The notes beneath the pieces were generated by a model. That model did not search any database and had not been told where the DNA came from. It saw only the letters and a program-made list of their open reading frames with translations. The position numbers and the translations under genes were made by a program. A stretch of 64,000 bases of DNA, from NCBI GenBank assembly GCA_002699585.1, contig PABP01000014.1, forward strand, positions 620,001 to 684,000. The letters run 5' to 3'. Positions within the stretch are counted from its first letter, which is position 1, and each line of letters begins with the position of its first letter. Shown here piece after piece: positions 8,405 through 15,706 of the stretch. Origin of the DNA: Anaerolineaceae bacterium. GTDB taxonomy: Bacteria; Chloroflexota; Anaerolineae; Aggregatilineales; Phototrophicaceae.

Positions 8405-10108
8405 ATGAGTGAAGCAACAAAACTGCGAGCGAAACCTCGCATCTGGACCGGAGCCATCGTCGGCGGCCTGGTCATGGCCCCGGTCATGGCCCTGCTGGCC
8501 CTCGGCGATCAGTTCGCGGGCTTGCCTTTCCTGCCCTTTGACCTGTTCGACTGGATTTCCCGCACACTGCCGGGGCCACTGATTACCTTCGGCATTGATA
8601 CGATGGTCGATCTGATTCGCGGCCTCAACATTGGCGAACTGGACGAAACGGCCAAACTCGCCGAGCAAACGATGGGCCTGACGACCTTCCTGCTGTTGGG
8701 CGTCATCGGCGGTGCCATCATGTTTGCGATTTTCAATCGTCGCCCTCGTGGAAACAGCCTCATCCTGGGTGCGATCATCGGCATCGTGTTGGTTGTCCCA
8801 CTGCTGGCCATCAGCAGCCTGGTGAACGCCACCGCCACTGCCAGCCCCATCCTCAGCTTTGCCTGGGCGATTCTCATCTTTGCGGGCTTCGGAGCGACAA
8901 TCAACTGGATTTACAATGTTCTCGCGGCTGAACGCAGTGCCACGCCAGCAGTCGATACCCCGGCTCAGGCCAGTGCCGCCGCCCTCGACCGTCGCCAATT
9001 CCTGGTGCGCGTGGGTGGGGCCAGTGCCGCCTTGACCGTTGTCGGAGCCGGACTCAGTTCTGTGCTCAGTGGCAGCCTGTCGGGACTCGGAAGCAGCAGC
9101 CCCAGTGAAACGCCCCCTGTGCCCAATGCAGGCGCTGACGAGCAAATTCTCACAGGCGATGGTAGCCCGCTGCCGAATGCAGGCGCATCACCACAGCCTG
9201 CCCCTGGTACTCGCCGTGAATACACCCCGGTCGCTGATCACTACCGCATCGATATTTCCAGTCGTCCGGCGGTGGTCAATGAAGAGGGCTACACGCTGCC
9301 GATCACGGGCTTAGTCGAGAACGAAGTCGCCTGGACGCTCGATGAAATCCGCGCGATGCCCTCTGTGTCCGCATTTATCACCATGTCGTGCATCAGCAAC
9401 CGCGTTGGCGGCTCGCTCATCAGCACCACCAAATGGACCGGTGTGCCCATGCAGCACATCCTGGAGCAGGTGCAACCGACCGAGGATGCTGTCGCTATTC
9501 GCATTGAAGGCGCGGACGGCTTCGATGAGTACGTCAGCCTGGATCTGATCCGTGAAGACGAGCGCATCATGCTGGCCTATGCCTGGGACGATGCCCCGCT
9601 GCCGGAACGCAATGGCTTCCCGCTGCGCATCCACATTCCCGACCATTACGGCATGAAGCAGCCCAAGTGGATCGTCGACATGGAATTTGTGAATGAGCAT
9701 GGCGAAGGCTACTGGGTGCGTCGTGGTTGGTCCCCGACTGCTATCGTCAAGGCCACCAGCGTGATTGATACTGTTGCGACCAATGCCGTCTACGAGCAGG
9801 ATGGTGCCTCTTTTGTGCCGATTGGCGGCATCGCCTGGGCCGGGGATCGCACCATTACTAAGGTCGAGGTTCAGGTGGATGAAGGCGAATGGGCCGAAGC
9901 CGAACTGCGCGAGCCGATGTCAGGCCGTTCCTGGACCATCTGGCGCTACGATTGGCCTTTTGAAGAAGGTGACCATACCTTCACCGTGCGCTGTGTGGAA
10001 GAAGGTGACGTTCCACAGATTGAAGACGTTGCCTCCGTACGACCCGATGGGGCCAGCGGCCTGCACTCCCAATCGGCTACGCTTCAAGAACCCGCAGCGA
10101 CTACTTAA
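8405..10108 (+). CDS. Membrane-anchored molybdopterin-dependent oxidoreductase (sulfite oxidase fold)
   Basis: 567 residues. Four hydrophobic segments lie in the first 175 residues. Next comes an internal twin-arginine-like motif (Arg196-Arg197 in LDRRQFLVRVGG) with a hydrophobic stretch, and then a low-complexity linker. The molybdopterin domain spans about 270-430 and the Mo-ligating cysteine is Cys329 in ITMSCISNRVGG. It is followed by the Mo-cofactor dimerisation (Ig-like) domain (KATSVIDTVATN ... VEVQVDEGEWAEAEL). The catalytic part is therefore expected outside the membrane, oxidising or reducing a small substrate such as sulfite or a sulfoxide. Substrate and electron acceptor cannot be read from sequence. 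A strong hairpin terminator follows. Confidence 0.88.
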   Translation: MSEATKLRAKPRIWTGAIVGGLVMAPVMALLALGDQFAGLPFLPFDLFDWISRTLPGPLITFGIDTMVDLIRGLNIGELDETAKLAEQTMGLTTFLLLGVIGGAIMFAIFNRRPRGNSLILGAIIGIVLVVPLLAISSLVNATATASPILSFAWAILIFAGFGATINWIYNVLAAERSATPAVDTPAQASAAALDRRQFLVRVGGASAALTVVGAGLSSVLSGSLSGLGSSSPSETPPVPNAGADEQILTGDGSPLPNAGASPQPAPGTRREYTPVADHYRIDISSRPAVVNEEGYTLPITGLVENEVAWTLDEIRAMPSVSAFITMSCISNRVGGSLISTTKWTGVPMQHILEQVQPTEDAVAIRIEGADGFDEYVSLDLIREDERIMLAYAWDDAPLPERNGFPLRIHIPDHYGMKQPKWIVDMEFVNEHGEGYWVRRGWSPTAIVKATSVIDTVATNAVYEQDGASFVPIGGIAWAGDRTITKVEVQVDEGEWAEAELREPMSGRSWTIWRYDWPFEEGDHTFTVRCVEEGDVPQIEDVASVRPDGASGLHSQSATLQEPAATT

Positions 10109-10112
10109 TCAA

Positions 10113-10137
10113 AAACGGGCGCACCATGCGCCCGTTT
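10113..10137 (+). terminator. Rho-independent-type hairpin after the molybdopterin oxidoreductase
   Basis: A perfect 11-bp stem AAACGGGCGCA / TGCGCCCGTTT with a three-base loop starts four bases after the stop codon. The T-run is short (TTT). Confidence 0.75.
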
Positions 10138-10267
10138 CAATCATGTTTAGCCTGGGGCGCGATGCCATGTCGTGCCCTTTTTCTGTTTCCTCCGGTGCTG
10201 CGCGCCACATGGATCTCGTAAATGGCATATGCAACAGTGCCTATCGTCTGCGTGAGATGATCTGGCG

Positions 10268-10273
10268 TATAAT
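10268..10273 (+). promoter_or_regulatory. Candidate -10 box for the GNAT gene
   Basis: A perfect TATAAT stands 46 bases before the ATG at 10319. No good -35 hexamer is seen at 17-18 bases upstream. Confidence 0.4.
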
Positions 10274-10318
10274 GTCGCACATTTATAGGCTGTCTACCAT
10301 CGCAGACGGGAACCCATC

Positions 10319-10789
10319 ATGAGCGATATTGAAGTCGTCGTTGCCCAACCGGAACAAGCCGCGCAGTTTTTGGAGGTGCTTGTCGCCAGCTTTGAAGCCT
10401 ACCGCGAGACACTGGTTCCGCAGTCGAGCGTATTCAGAGAAACCCTCACGACGATCCACGATAAGTTATCTGCTGGCGGCGGCTTTTTTGCGATGCATGG
10501 CGAAGAAATCGCCGGGGTGGTGCTCTACCAGTTTAAAGAAAATGCGCTTTACATGGGCCGATTGGGCGTGCTGCCACAGTATCGCCGCCAGGGCATCGCG
10601 CGTTTATTGGCCCAGGCGGTGGAACAGGTCGCACTCAAGCACCACTTGCCAACTATCGAACTGGGTGTGCGGCTGGTTCTGGAAAGCAATCAGCACCTGT
10701 TCAAATCACTGGGCTACGAAATCACTGAGTCGCATAGCCACGAAGGCTATTCGGAAATCACCTGGTTCAAGATGGTCAAACGCCTATAG
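10319..10789 (+). CDS. GNAT-family N-acetyltransferase
   Basis: 156 residues with a single GNAT domain. The acetyl-CoA-binding motif A is seen as MGRLGVLPQYRRQGIARLL (about residues 79-97), and the C-terminal strand-helix (LVLESNQHLFKSLGYEITESH) fits the substrate side. Such enzymes move an acetyl group from acetyl-CoA to an amine. The acceptor is not predictable. The gene ends eight bases before the RAYT gene, so read-through into that gene is likely. GGGAACCCATC before the ATG gives a modest ribosome-binding site. Confidence 0.88.
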   Translation: MSDIEVVVAQPEQAAQFLEVLVASFEAYRETLVPQSSVFRETLTTIHDKLSAGGGFFAMHGEEIAGVVLYQFKENALYMGRLGVLPQYRRQGIARLLAQAVEQVALKHHLPTIELGVRLVLESNQHLFKSLGYEITESHSHEGYSEITWFKMVKRL

Positions 10790-10797
10790 GCAACCCT

Positions 10798-11382
10798 ATG
10801 AACAGACGTCGATCCATTCGGCTTCCTCATTATGATTACCGTGATGAGGGTGCGTATTTCATCACCATCTGCACCCATCACCATCTCTGCCTATTTGGCT
10901 ATGTGATGGACGACATCGTTGAACATACATCCTACGGTCGCATTGCTGCTGATGCTTGGCTTGCCATTCCTCAGCATTTTACCCATGTTGCCCTCGATCA
11001 TTATGTCGTGATGCCTAATCACGTACACGGCATCCTATTCATTGAAGATCATCCAAAAGCGGACTTAGGAGCGCGACATACGGCAAATGAAGACAATAAA
11101 GAAGCAGACGTAGGGGCACAATATATTGTGCCCCTACACTCTACAAAACGATCATTTGGCTCAATGGTTGCTGGTTCACTTCCAAGCATTGTGCGTACCT
11201 ACAAAGCTGCCGTCACACGCGAAATCAACCGGACACTGGGTATGCCCTCTGCCAAAATCTGGCAGCGGAATTACTATGAACACATCATTCGCAGCGAACG
11301 CGACCTCAATCGCATCCGTGACTATATTCTGACGAACCCGGCACGCTGGGCGGAAGATGAATATTATCGTTCGTTGGAGTAG
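10798..11382 (+). CDS. REP-associated tyrosine transposase (RAYT, Y1 HUH family), copy 1
   Basis: 194 residues. The N-terminal beta-rich part (RRRSIRLPHYDYRDEGAYFITICTH) and the HUH motif His75-Val-His77 in VVMPNHVHGILF identify the IS200-like transposase fold. The candidate catalytic tyrosines are Tyr159/Tyr160 in WQRNYYEHIIRSERDL, followed by the conserved ending ILTNPARWAEDEYY. RAYTs nick single-stranded hairpins of REP elements. A perfect 28-base REP palindrome lies in frame in this gene (codons 105-114, read as VGAQYIVPLH), in the loop between the HUH motif and the tyrosine helix. The second copy at 25932 has it at the same place. No flanking insertion-sequence ends are seen, as is usual for RAYTs. 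Confidence 0.9.
   Translation: MNRRRSIRLPHYDYRDEGAYFITICTHHHLCLFGYVMDDIVEHTSYGRIAADAWLAIPQHFTHVALDHYVVMPNHVHGILFIEDHPKADLGARHTANEDNKEADVGAQYIVPLHSTKRSFGSMVAGSLPSIVRTYKAAVTREINRTLGMPSAKIWQRNYYEHIIRSERDLNRIRDYILTNPARWAEDEYYRSLE
11110..11137. repeat. REP-like palindrome, family A, inside RAYT copy 1
   Basis: An exact 28-base palindrome, GTAGGGGCACAATA plus its reverse complement, identical to the intergenic copy at 5210. It keeps the reading frame of the transposase. Confidence 0.9.
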
Positions 11383-11393
11383 GCAACCAAAAA

Positions 11394-11413
11394 GGGCACG
11401 CCATGACGTGCCC
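11394..11413 (-). terminator. Terminator of metH
   Basis: Read on the minus strand, a 7-bp GC stem (GGGCACG / CGTGCCC, six-base loop) is followed by a run of five T, 25 bases past the metH stop. Its core resembles the family A palindromes, so it may be a repeat recruited as a terminator. It also lies just after the RAYT stop on the other strand. Confidence 0.75.
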
Positions 11414-11437
11414 CTGCGTTACATATGTTGATGGCCG

Positions 11438-14400
11438 TTAACTGCCCAAGATCTGCTCGCTGCGATCCAAACTGCCGACAGCAAAGTACTTCGCATCGGG
11501 ATGATGGGCGAAGATGGCCGCCGTGCTCTGTTCCGGCACAATCTGGAACGATTCCGTCAGGTTCAGGCCCAGCTTCTCAGAAATTTCCGGCATCAGCGAC
11601 CACACGATTTTATGGTCATCCAGGTCAGGGCAGGCCGGGTATCCCCAGCTATAGCGCTTGCCCTGATTGCTGCCGATGCCCAACTGACCACGCACCAGAT
11701 GGGTCATGTAGTTGGCGACACCTTCCGCCATCTGTACCGCCAGCCCGTGGAAGAAGTAGGCTTCGCTGTAGTCATCAGCCGATTGCAGCTTGTTGAAGTA
11801 GGCATCTGCCGCCGCACCGACGGTAGCCGCCTGTAACTGCAACACATCTACGCCGCGCCCATTGATGGGTTCGTAATAGTCGCTGATGGACAGGTAGTCG
11901 CCATTGGGCTGGCGCGGGAAGCTGAAGCGGGCGACTTCCACCAGGGAGCCATCGCGTTCATAAGCGTCGATGTCCCAGACAATCAGGTCATCCCCATCAG
12001 CATTAGCCGGGAAGTAACCGTACACTGCTGCCGGATTGAGCGTGCCATTTTGCATGGCTTCGCGCGTCATGCGCTCAAAGCGGGCATCGTACTCGGCTTC
12101 GATCTGCGCCCATTCTTCGCCTTGCTTGTTCTTCGCGCCCCAGCTCAGACGATATAGCTCTGGCTTATGGACATACTGCATCACAATGTCCAGCGGCATA
12201 TCCGTTACAGTACGCACGCCCCAGAATGGTGGTGTGGGTAGTTCCGGCGCAGGTGTGACGGTCTTGGTCGCTTTCGCGCCGCGGGAACGCCGCTTGGGTC
12301 GCTTTTTTCCCATTTCTTCGTAGGCCGCTTCGTACAGGTTTTGCACGGCTGCCTCACGATTGTCACTCATGAGCATGTCCATGGCTTCCAGGCCCTCAAA
12401 GGCATCCTGGCAGTAGAACACACCCGGTTCATACGGTTCGTTGTTGTCTTCCCGGAACAGGATACGATGGCCAAAGCGGCGGTTGATGGCCGCGCCACCG
12501 ATCAGCACCGGGAACTTAAGGCCGCGTTGGGCCAATTCGTTGACGATCAGCGGCATTTGCTTGCTGGTACTCACCAGCAGCGCCGATAGACCAATCGCGT
12601 CGGCCTTGTACTCGATGGCCTTCTCGATGATCGTATTGGCTGGAACCTGCTTGCCGATGTCATGCACCGTGTAGCCATTATTGCTCAGGATGGTCTTGAC
12701 CAGGTTTTTGCCGATGTCATGGACATCGCCATAGACCGTCGCCAATACGACTGTGCCTTTGGTGGAGCCTTCGACGCGCTCCATGAACTGTTCCAGGTAG
12801 GCGACCGATTTCTTCATGGCTTCCGCTGATTGCAGCACGAAGGGCAAAATCAGCTCACCCGCGCCGAATTTGTCGCCGACTTCTTTCATGGCAGGCAGCA
12901 GCACATTGTTCAACACGCCGACCGCATCCTGGCGCGTCAGGCAGTCATCAATGAGCGCTTCTACGCCTTCTTTCTTACGATGTACAATCTGCCAGTGAAG
13001 GGCTTCTTCGCTGGTCATGTCAGCAGTCGGATCAACCGCTTCCTTGCCACCGACTGCCACCTCGTTCTGCTCAAAATACTGGATGAAACGCGGCAGGGCG
13101 TCTTCATCGCTGTTCAAGATCAGATCATTGGCAATCTTGCGCTGGTCCTCTGGAACCTCGGCATAGGGCGTGATGTGCGCCGGATTGACAATGGCCATGT
13201 CCAGGCCCGCTTCCACTGCTCGGTGCAGGAACACGCTGTTGAGTACGCCGCGCGCCGCTTTGCCCACGCCGAACGACACATTGCTGACGCCCAGCGCCGT
13301 CTTGACGCCGGGGATATGCGCTTTAATCAGCCGGATGCCTTCCAGCGTTTCAATCGCGTCTTCGCGCAGTTCCGCCTGTCCCGTCGTCAGCGGGAAGGTC
13401 AGTACATCGAAGATGAGGTCTTCGGGTCGCATCCCGTAGTCATTGACGGCAATATCGGTAATACGCTGCGCAATCTCTAGCTTTTTCTCGCGGGTATGGG
13501 CCATACCTTCTTCATCAATGGTCATGCTGAGGACCGCCGCGCCGTATTTCTTGGCCAGCGGCAAAATGCTGTCGATGCGATCACGGCCATTTTCCAGGTT
13601 GTTGCCGTTGATAACGGCACGGCCTGGGTACAGCGCGAGGGCGGCTTCGGCGACGTTGGCCTCGGTCGTGTCGATAATCAGCGGCACGGTCACGGCCATA
13701 CTCAGCTTTTTGACCAGCTTCTTCATCTGTTCGAGTTCGTCGTCGCGTTCGGTCAGCGCCACGCAGACATCCAGCATATGCGCGCCGCTATCCACCTGAT
13801 TGACCGCAATCTGGACGATGCTGTCGTAATCATCGGCTAGCAGCAAGCGCTTGACCTTGCGGCTGCCCTGGCTGTTGACGCGCTCGCCAATCAGCGTCGG
13901 ACCGGGCACGTTGACCAGCGGCGTGGATGTCATGCCGGAACTGGCCTGTGGTTGGAAATCGACCTCACGCTGAACCGGAGGCTTGCGCTCGGCAGCCCCC
14001 GCGATTAAATCACTGTGCGGGTGGCCATGCACCTGCTGGTACAGCTTGTTGAGGTGCTCCGGCGTGGTACCGCAGCAGCCGCCGACGATGTTGATGCCCC
14101 ATTTGGTAAATTCGCTGACCATGTGGCTGAACGGGTCGGGTTCCATCGGGTAGACTGCTTCGCCGTCCACATTGATCGGCAAACCCGCATTCGGTAACAC
14201 GCTGATCGGGAACGGGCTGTGCTCCGCCAAATATTGCAGCGGCGCGCGCATGTATTCCGGCCCGGTGGAGCAGTTGATGCCGATGACGTCGATAGGCAAT
14301 GGCGCCAGCGTCACCAGGGCGCTGCCGATGTCTGTGCCGAAAAGCATGCGCCCACTGACGTCCAGCGTCACCTGCGCCTGTATCGGAATGCGCTTTCCGC

Positions 14401-15004
14401 TGTCTTCAAAATAGCGGCTGATGCCATCAATGGCCGCTTTGACTTCTAAAATATCCTGCGAGGTTTCGATCAGCAGCAGGTCCGCGCCACCTTCGACCAG
14501 GCCTTGCGCCTGTTCGTAGAAGATGTCTGATAGTTCCTCAAAGCTAATGTCGCTCAAGTCGGGATCGTCACCGCTGGGTAGTTTGCCGCTGGGACCCATG
14601 CTGCCGGCTACAAAGCGCGGAATGCCCGTTTTCTCTTGCCAGATGTCGCAGGCTTTGCGGGCGATCTGCGCCGCTGCCCGGTTGAGTTCCAGCGTTTTGT
14701 CGCCGATGCCATACTCGCTCAGCGTCAGCCGATTGCCGCGGAAGGTATCCGTCTCGACAACTTCGCTGCCGACAGCTAAAAAGCTCTCGTGAATTTCCTG
14801 AATGATGTCGGGCCGCGTCAGTACCAGATGGTCGTTACAACCTTCCAGTCGTTCGCTGCCGAAGTCCTCAGCCGTCAGGTCATACTTCTGAATGCTGGTG
14901 CCCATTGCGCCATCAAAGATGACGACATGGTCTTCTACGGCATCCAGATAACCGCGATTGGTGAAGGCTTTTGTTTTGAGGGGGTGGGTTGATGTAAGGG
15001 TCAT
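11438..15004 (-). CDS. metH: Cobalamin-dependent methionine synthase (MetH), full length
   Basis: 1188 residues, close to the usual length of about 1200. It transfers the methyl group of methyltetrahydrofolate through cobalamin to homocysteine. Domains in order: the homocysteine-binding barrel with zinc ligands Cys245 (INCSTGPEY), Cys310 and Cys311 (GGCCGTTPEHL); the pterin-binding barrel (LIGERVNSQGSRKVKRLL, VSNVSFGVGKAARGVLNSVFL); the B12 cap and Rossmann domain with the cobalt-ligating His762 in YGDVHDIGKNLV; and the C-terminal S-adenosylmethionine activation domain (GYPACPDLDDHKIVWSLMP). All domains are present, so reactivation should work. GGAG five bases before the ATG supports the start. 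The gene is single by spacing and has a strong terminator. Confidence 0.97.
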   Translation of the reverse strand: MTLTSTHPLKTKAFTNRGYLDAVEDHVVIFDGAMGTSIQKYDLTAEDFGSERLEGCNDHLVLTRPDIIQEIHESFLAVGSEVVETDTFRGNRLTLSEYGIGDKTLELNRAAAQIARKACDIWQEKTGIPRFVAGSMGPSGKLPSGDDPDLSDISFEELSDIFYEQAQGLVEGGADLLLIETSQDILEVKAAIDGISRYFEDSGKRIPIQAQVTLDVSGRMLFGTDIGSALVTLAPLPIDVIGINCSTGPEYMRAPLQYLAEHSPFPISVLPNAGLPINVDGEAVYPMEPDPFSHMVSEFTKWGINIVGGCCGTTPEHLNKLYQQVHGHPHSDLIAGAAERKPPVQREVDFQPQASSGMTSTPLVNVPGPTLIGERVNSQGSRKVKRLLLADDYDSIVQIAVNQVDSGAHMLDVCVALTERDDELEQMKKLVKKLSMAVTVPLIIDTTEANVAEAALALYPGRAVINGNNLENGRDRIDSILPLAKKYGAAVLSMTIDEEGMAHTREKKLEIAQRITDIAVNDYGMRPEDLIFDVLTFPLTTGQAELREDAIETLEGIRLIKAHIPGVKTALGVSNVSFGVGKAARGVLNSVFLHRAVEAGLDMAIVNPAHITPYAEVPEDQRKIANDLILNSDEDALPRFIQYFEQNEVAVGGKEAVDPTADMTSEEALHWQIVHRKKEGVEALIDDCLTRQDAVGVLNNVLLPAMKEVGDKFGAGELILPFVLQSAEAMKKSVAYLEQFMERVEGSTKGTVVLATVYGDVHDIGKNLVKTILSNNGYTVHDIGKQVPANTIIEKAIEYKADAIGLSALLVSTSKQMPLIVNELAQRGLKFPVLIGGAAINRRFGHRILFREDNNEPYEPGVFYCQDAFEGLEAMDMLMSDNREAAVQNLYEAAYEEMGKKRPKRRSRGAKATKTVTPAPELPTPPFWGVRTVTDMPLDIVMQYVHKPELYRLSWGAKNKQGEEWAQIEAEYDARFERMTREAMQNGTLNPAAVYGYFPANADGDDLIVWDIDAYERDGSLVEVARFSFPRQPNGDYLSISDYYEPINGRGVDVLQLQAATVGAAADAYFNKLQSADDYSEAYFFHGLAVQMAEGVANYMTHLVRGQLGIGSNQGKRYSWGYPACPDLDDHKIVWSLMPEISEKLGLNLTESFQIVPEQSTAAIFAHHPDAKYFAVGSLDRSEQILGS

Positions 15005-15165
15005 GGTCGCTCCGATCGTCTCTGTTAGCGGTCTGGTGTGGGACTCGCTGAGACAGCGTTCAGCATGGCGCGGGAGGCCGCGACACGGAGGAAGTTTGCT
15101 GAAATTGCGCTGGCTGCTGTTATCAGACGCAACGTCCGCTCGATATCTTGCTTACGTATATCACT

Positions 15166-15177
15166 TGACATATGTCA
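15166..15177. promoter_or_regulatory. Candidate operator palindrome upstream of metH
   Basis: TGACATATGTCA is a perfect 12-base palindrome 160 bases upstream of metH. It lies within a region of partial dyad symmetry (GTGTCAGA outside it on one side, AGTGATAT on the other). No regulator is known for it. Confidence 0.3.
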
Positions 15178-15290
15178 TCTGACACAATGACCACATCATA
15201 GTGGAAACTACGCGACTTATCAATCGACAAAGCAGAACCCACAGGTCCTAGTGCTAAGGCTGTTTGTCAAAGCAGTGCATAAGCAAACAA

Positions 15291-15363
15291 GCAGCGGGTC
15301 AGAGCGCCTTTAGTGCGCTTCCCGCTGCCCAAACTTAGCCGCAGAGCTTCAGTCTGCAGCGAC
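15291..15363. repeat. Two-hairpin repeat element, copy 1
   Basis: Hairpin 1 has an outer stem GCAGCGGG / CCCGCTGC around an inner stem AGCGC / GCGCT with loop CTTTAGT. Hairpin 2 (about 15339-15361) carries the loop core GCTTCAGT. The copy at 35799 has the same plan with paired base changes, which supports folding as a conserved structure. Confidence 0.75.
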
Positions 15364-15417
15364 ATGGACTGTATAATTCGATAATGAACACGCTTTCAGA
15401 ATGAAGGGATCAACTTC

Positions 15418-15645
15418 ATGAAATGTGTGATCTGCAAATATGAAGAAACCAAACCAGGTACAGTGACAGTCACCTTGGAGCGTGGGGAAACGACTCTTGT
15501 CTTTAAGAATGTGCCTGCTCAGGTCTGTGAAAATTGCGGCGAAGCCTATGTCGATGAAGCTATTACAGCCCAGTTATTGATGGATGCCGAAGCGGCTGTA
15601 AAAACAGGCGTCCAGGTCGAATTCAGGCAGTTTGTGGCGGCCTGA
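15418..15645 (+). CDS. YgiT-type zinc-finger protein (MqsA N-terminal-like), orphan
   Basis: 75 residues with two CxxC pairs (CVICKYEE near the start and CENCGEAYVDE in the middle) that bind one zinc. This is the N-terminal domain found in MqsA-type antitoxins. The second half (AITAQLLMDAEAAVKTGVQVEFRQF) fits the short helical ending of stand-alone YgiT-type proteins and has no helix-turn-helix. Such genes usually follow a DUF4258 or MqsR-like toxin gene. The 235 bases upstream that are free of metH-leader sequence hold a repeat element and no toxin frame, so it is an orphan antitoxin-like gene. GAAGGGATC gives a good ribosome-binding site. Confidence 0.85.
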   Translation: MKCVICKYEETKPGTVTVTLERGETTLVFKNVPAQVCENCGEAYVDEAITAQLLMDAEAAVKTGVQVEFRQFVAA

Positions 15646-15667
15646 TTCGTTATAAAGTTGCTTTTGG

Positions 15668-15690
15668 GGAGCGGCCCACTGAGCCGCTCC
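15668..15690 (+). terminator. Hairpin terminator after the YgiT-type gene
   Basis: An 8-bp stem GGAGCGGC / GCCGCTCC with a seven-base loop, followed by TTTGCTT, 22 bases past the stop codon. Confidence 0.7.
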
Positions 15691-15706
15691 TTTGCTTCTG
15701 AAGCCC

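Larger units (their letters stand above)
15005..15417. other. Divergent region between metH and the YgiT-type gene
   Basis: It holds the metH leader, a 12-base palindrome, and a two-hairpin repeat element (both listed separately). I looked for a SAM, SAH or cobalamin riboswitch in the metH leader on the minus strand and could not match a known core. No gene is supported here. Confidence 0.5.

Noticed and set aside
8270..9145. Minus-strand open frame of 291 codons opposite the oxidoreductase
   Set aside because: The product is low-complexity (rich in Glu, Gly, Gln, Ala) and the opposite strand encodes clear membrane and Tat segments.
15005..15180. SAM, SAH or cobalamin riboswitch in the metH leader
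   Set aside because: I could not find the conserved core sequences or the expected pairing on the minus strand. A covariance scan would settle it.
15289..15417. A toxin gene paired with the YgiT-type protein
   Set aside because: The space is filled by the two-hairpin element, and no frame of toxin length is open on the plus strand.
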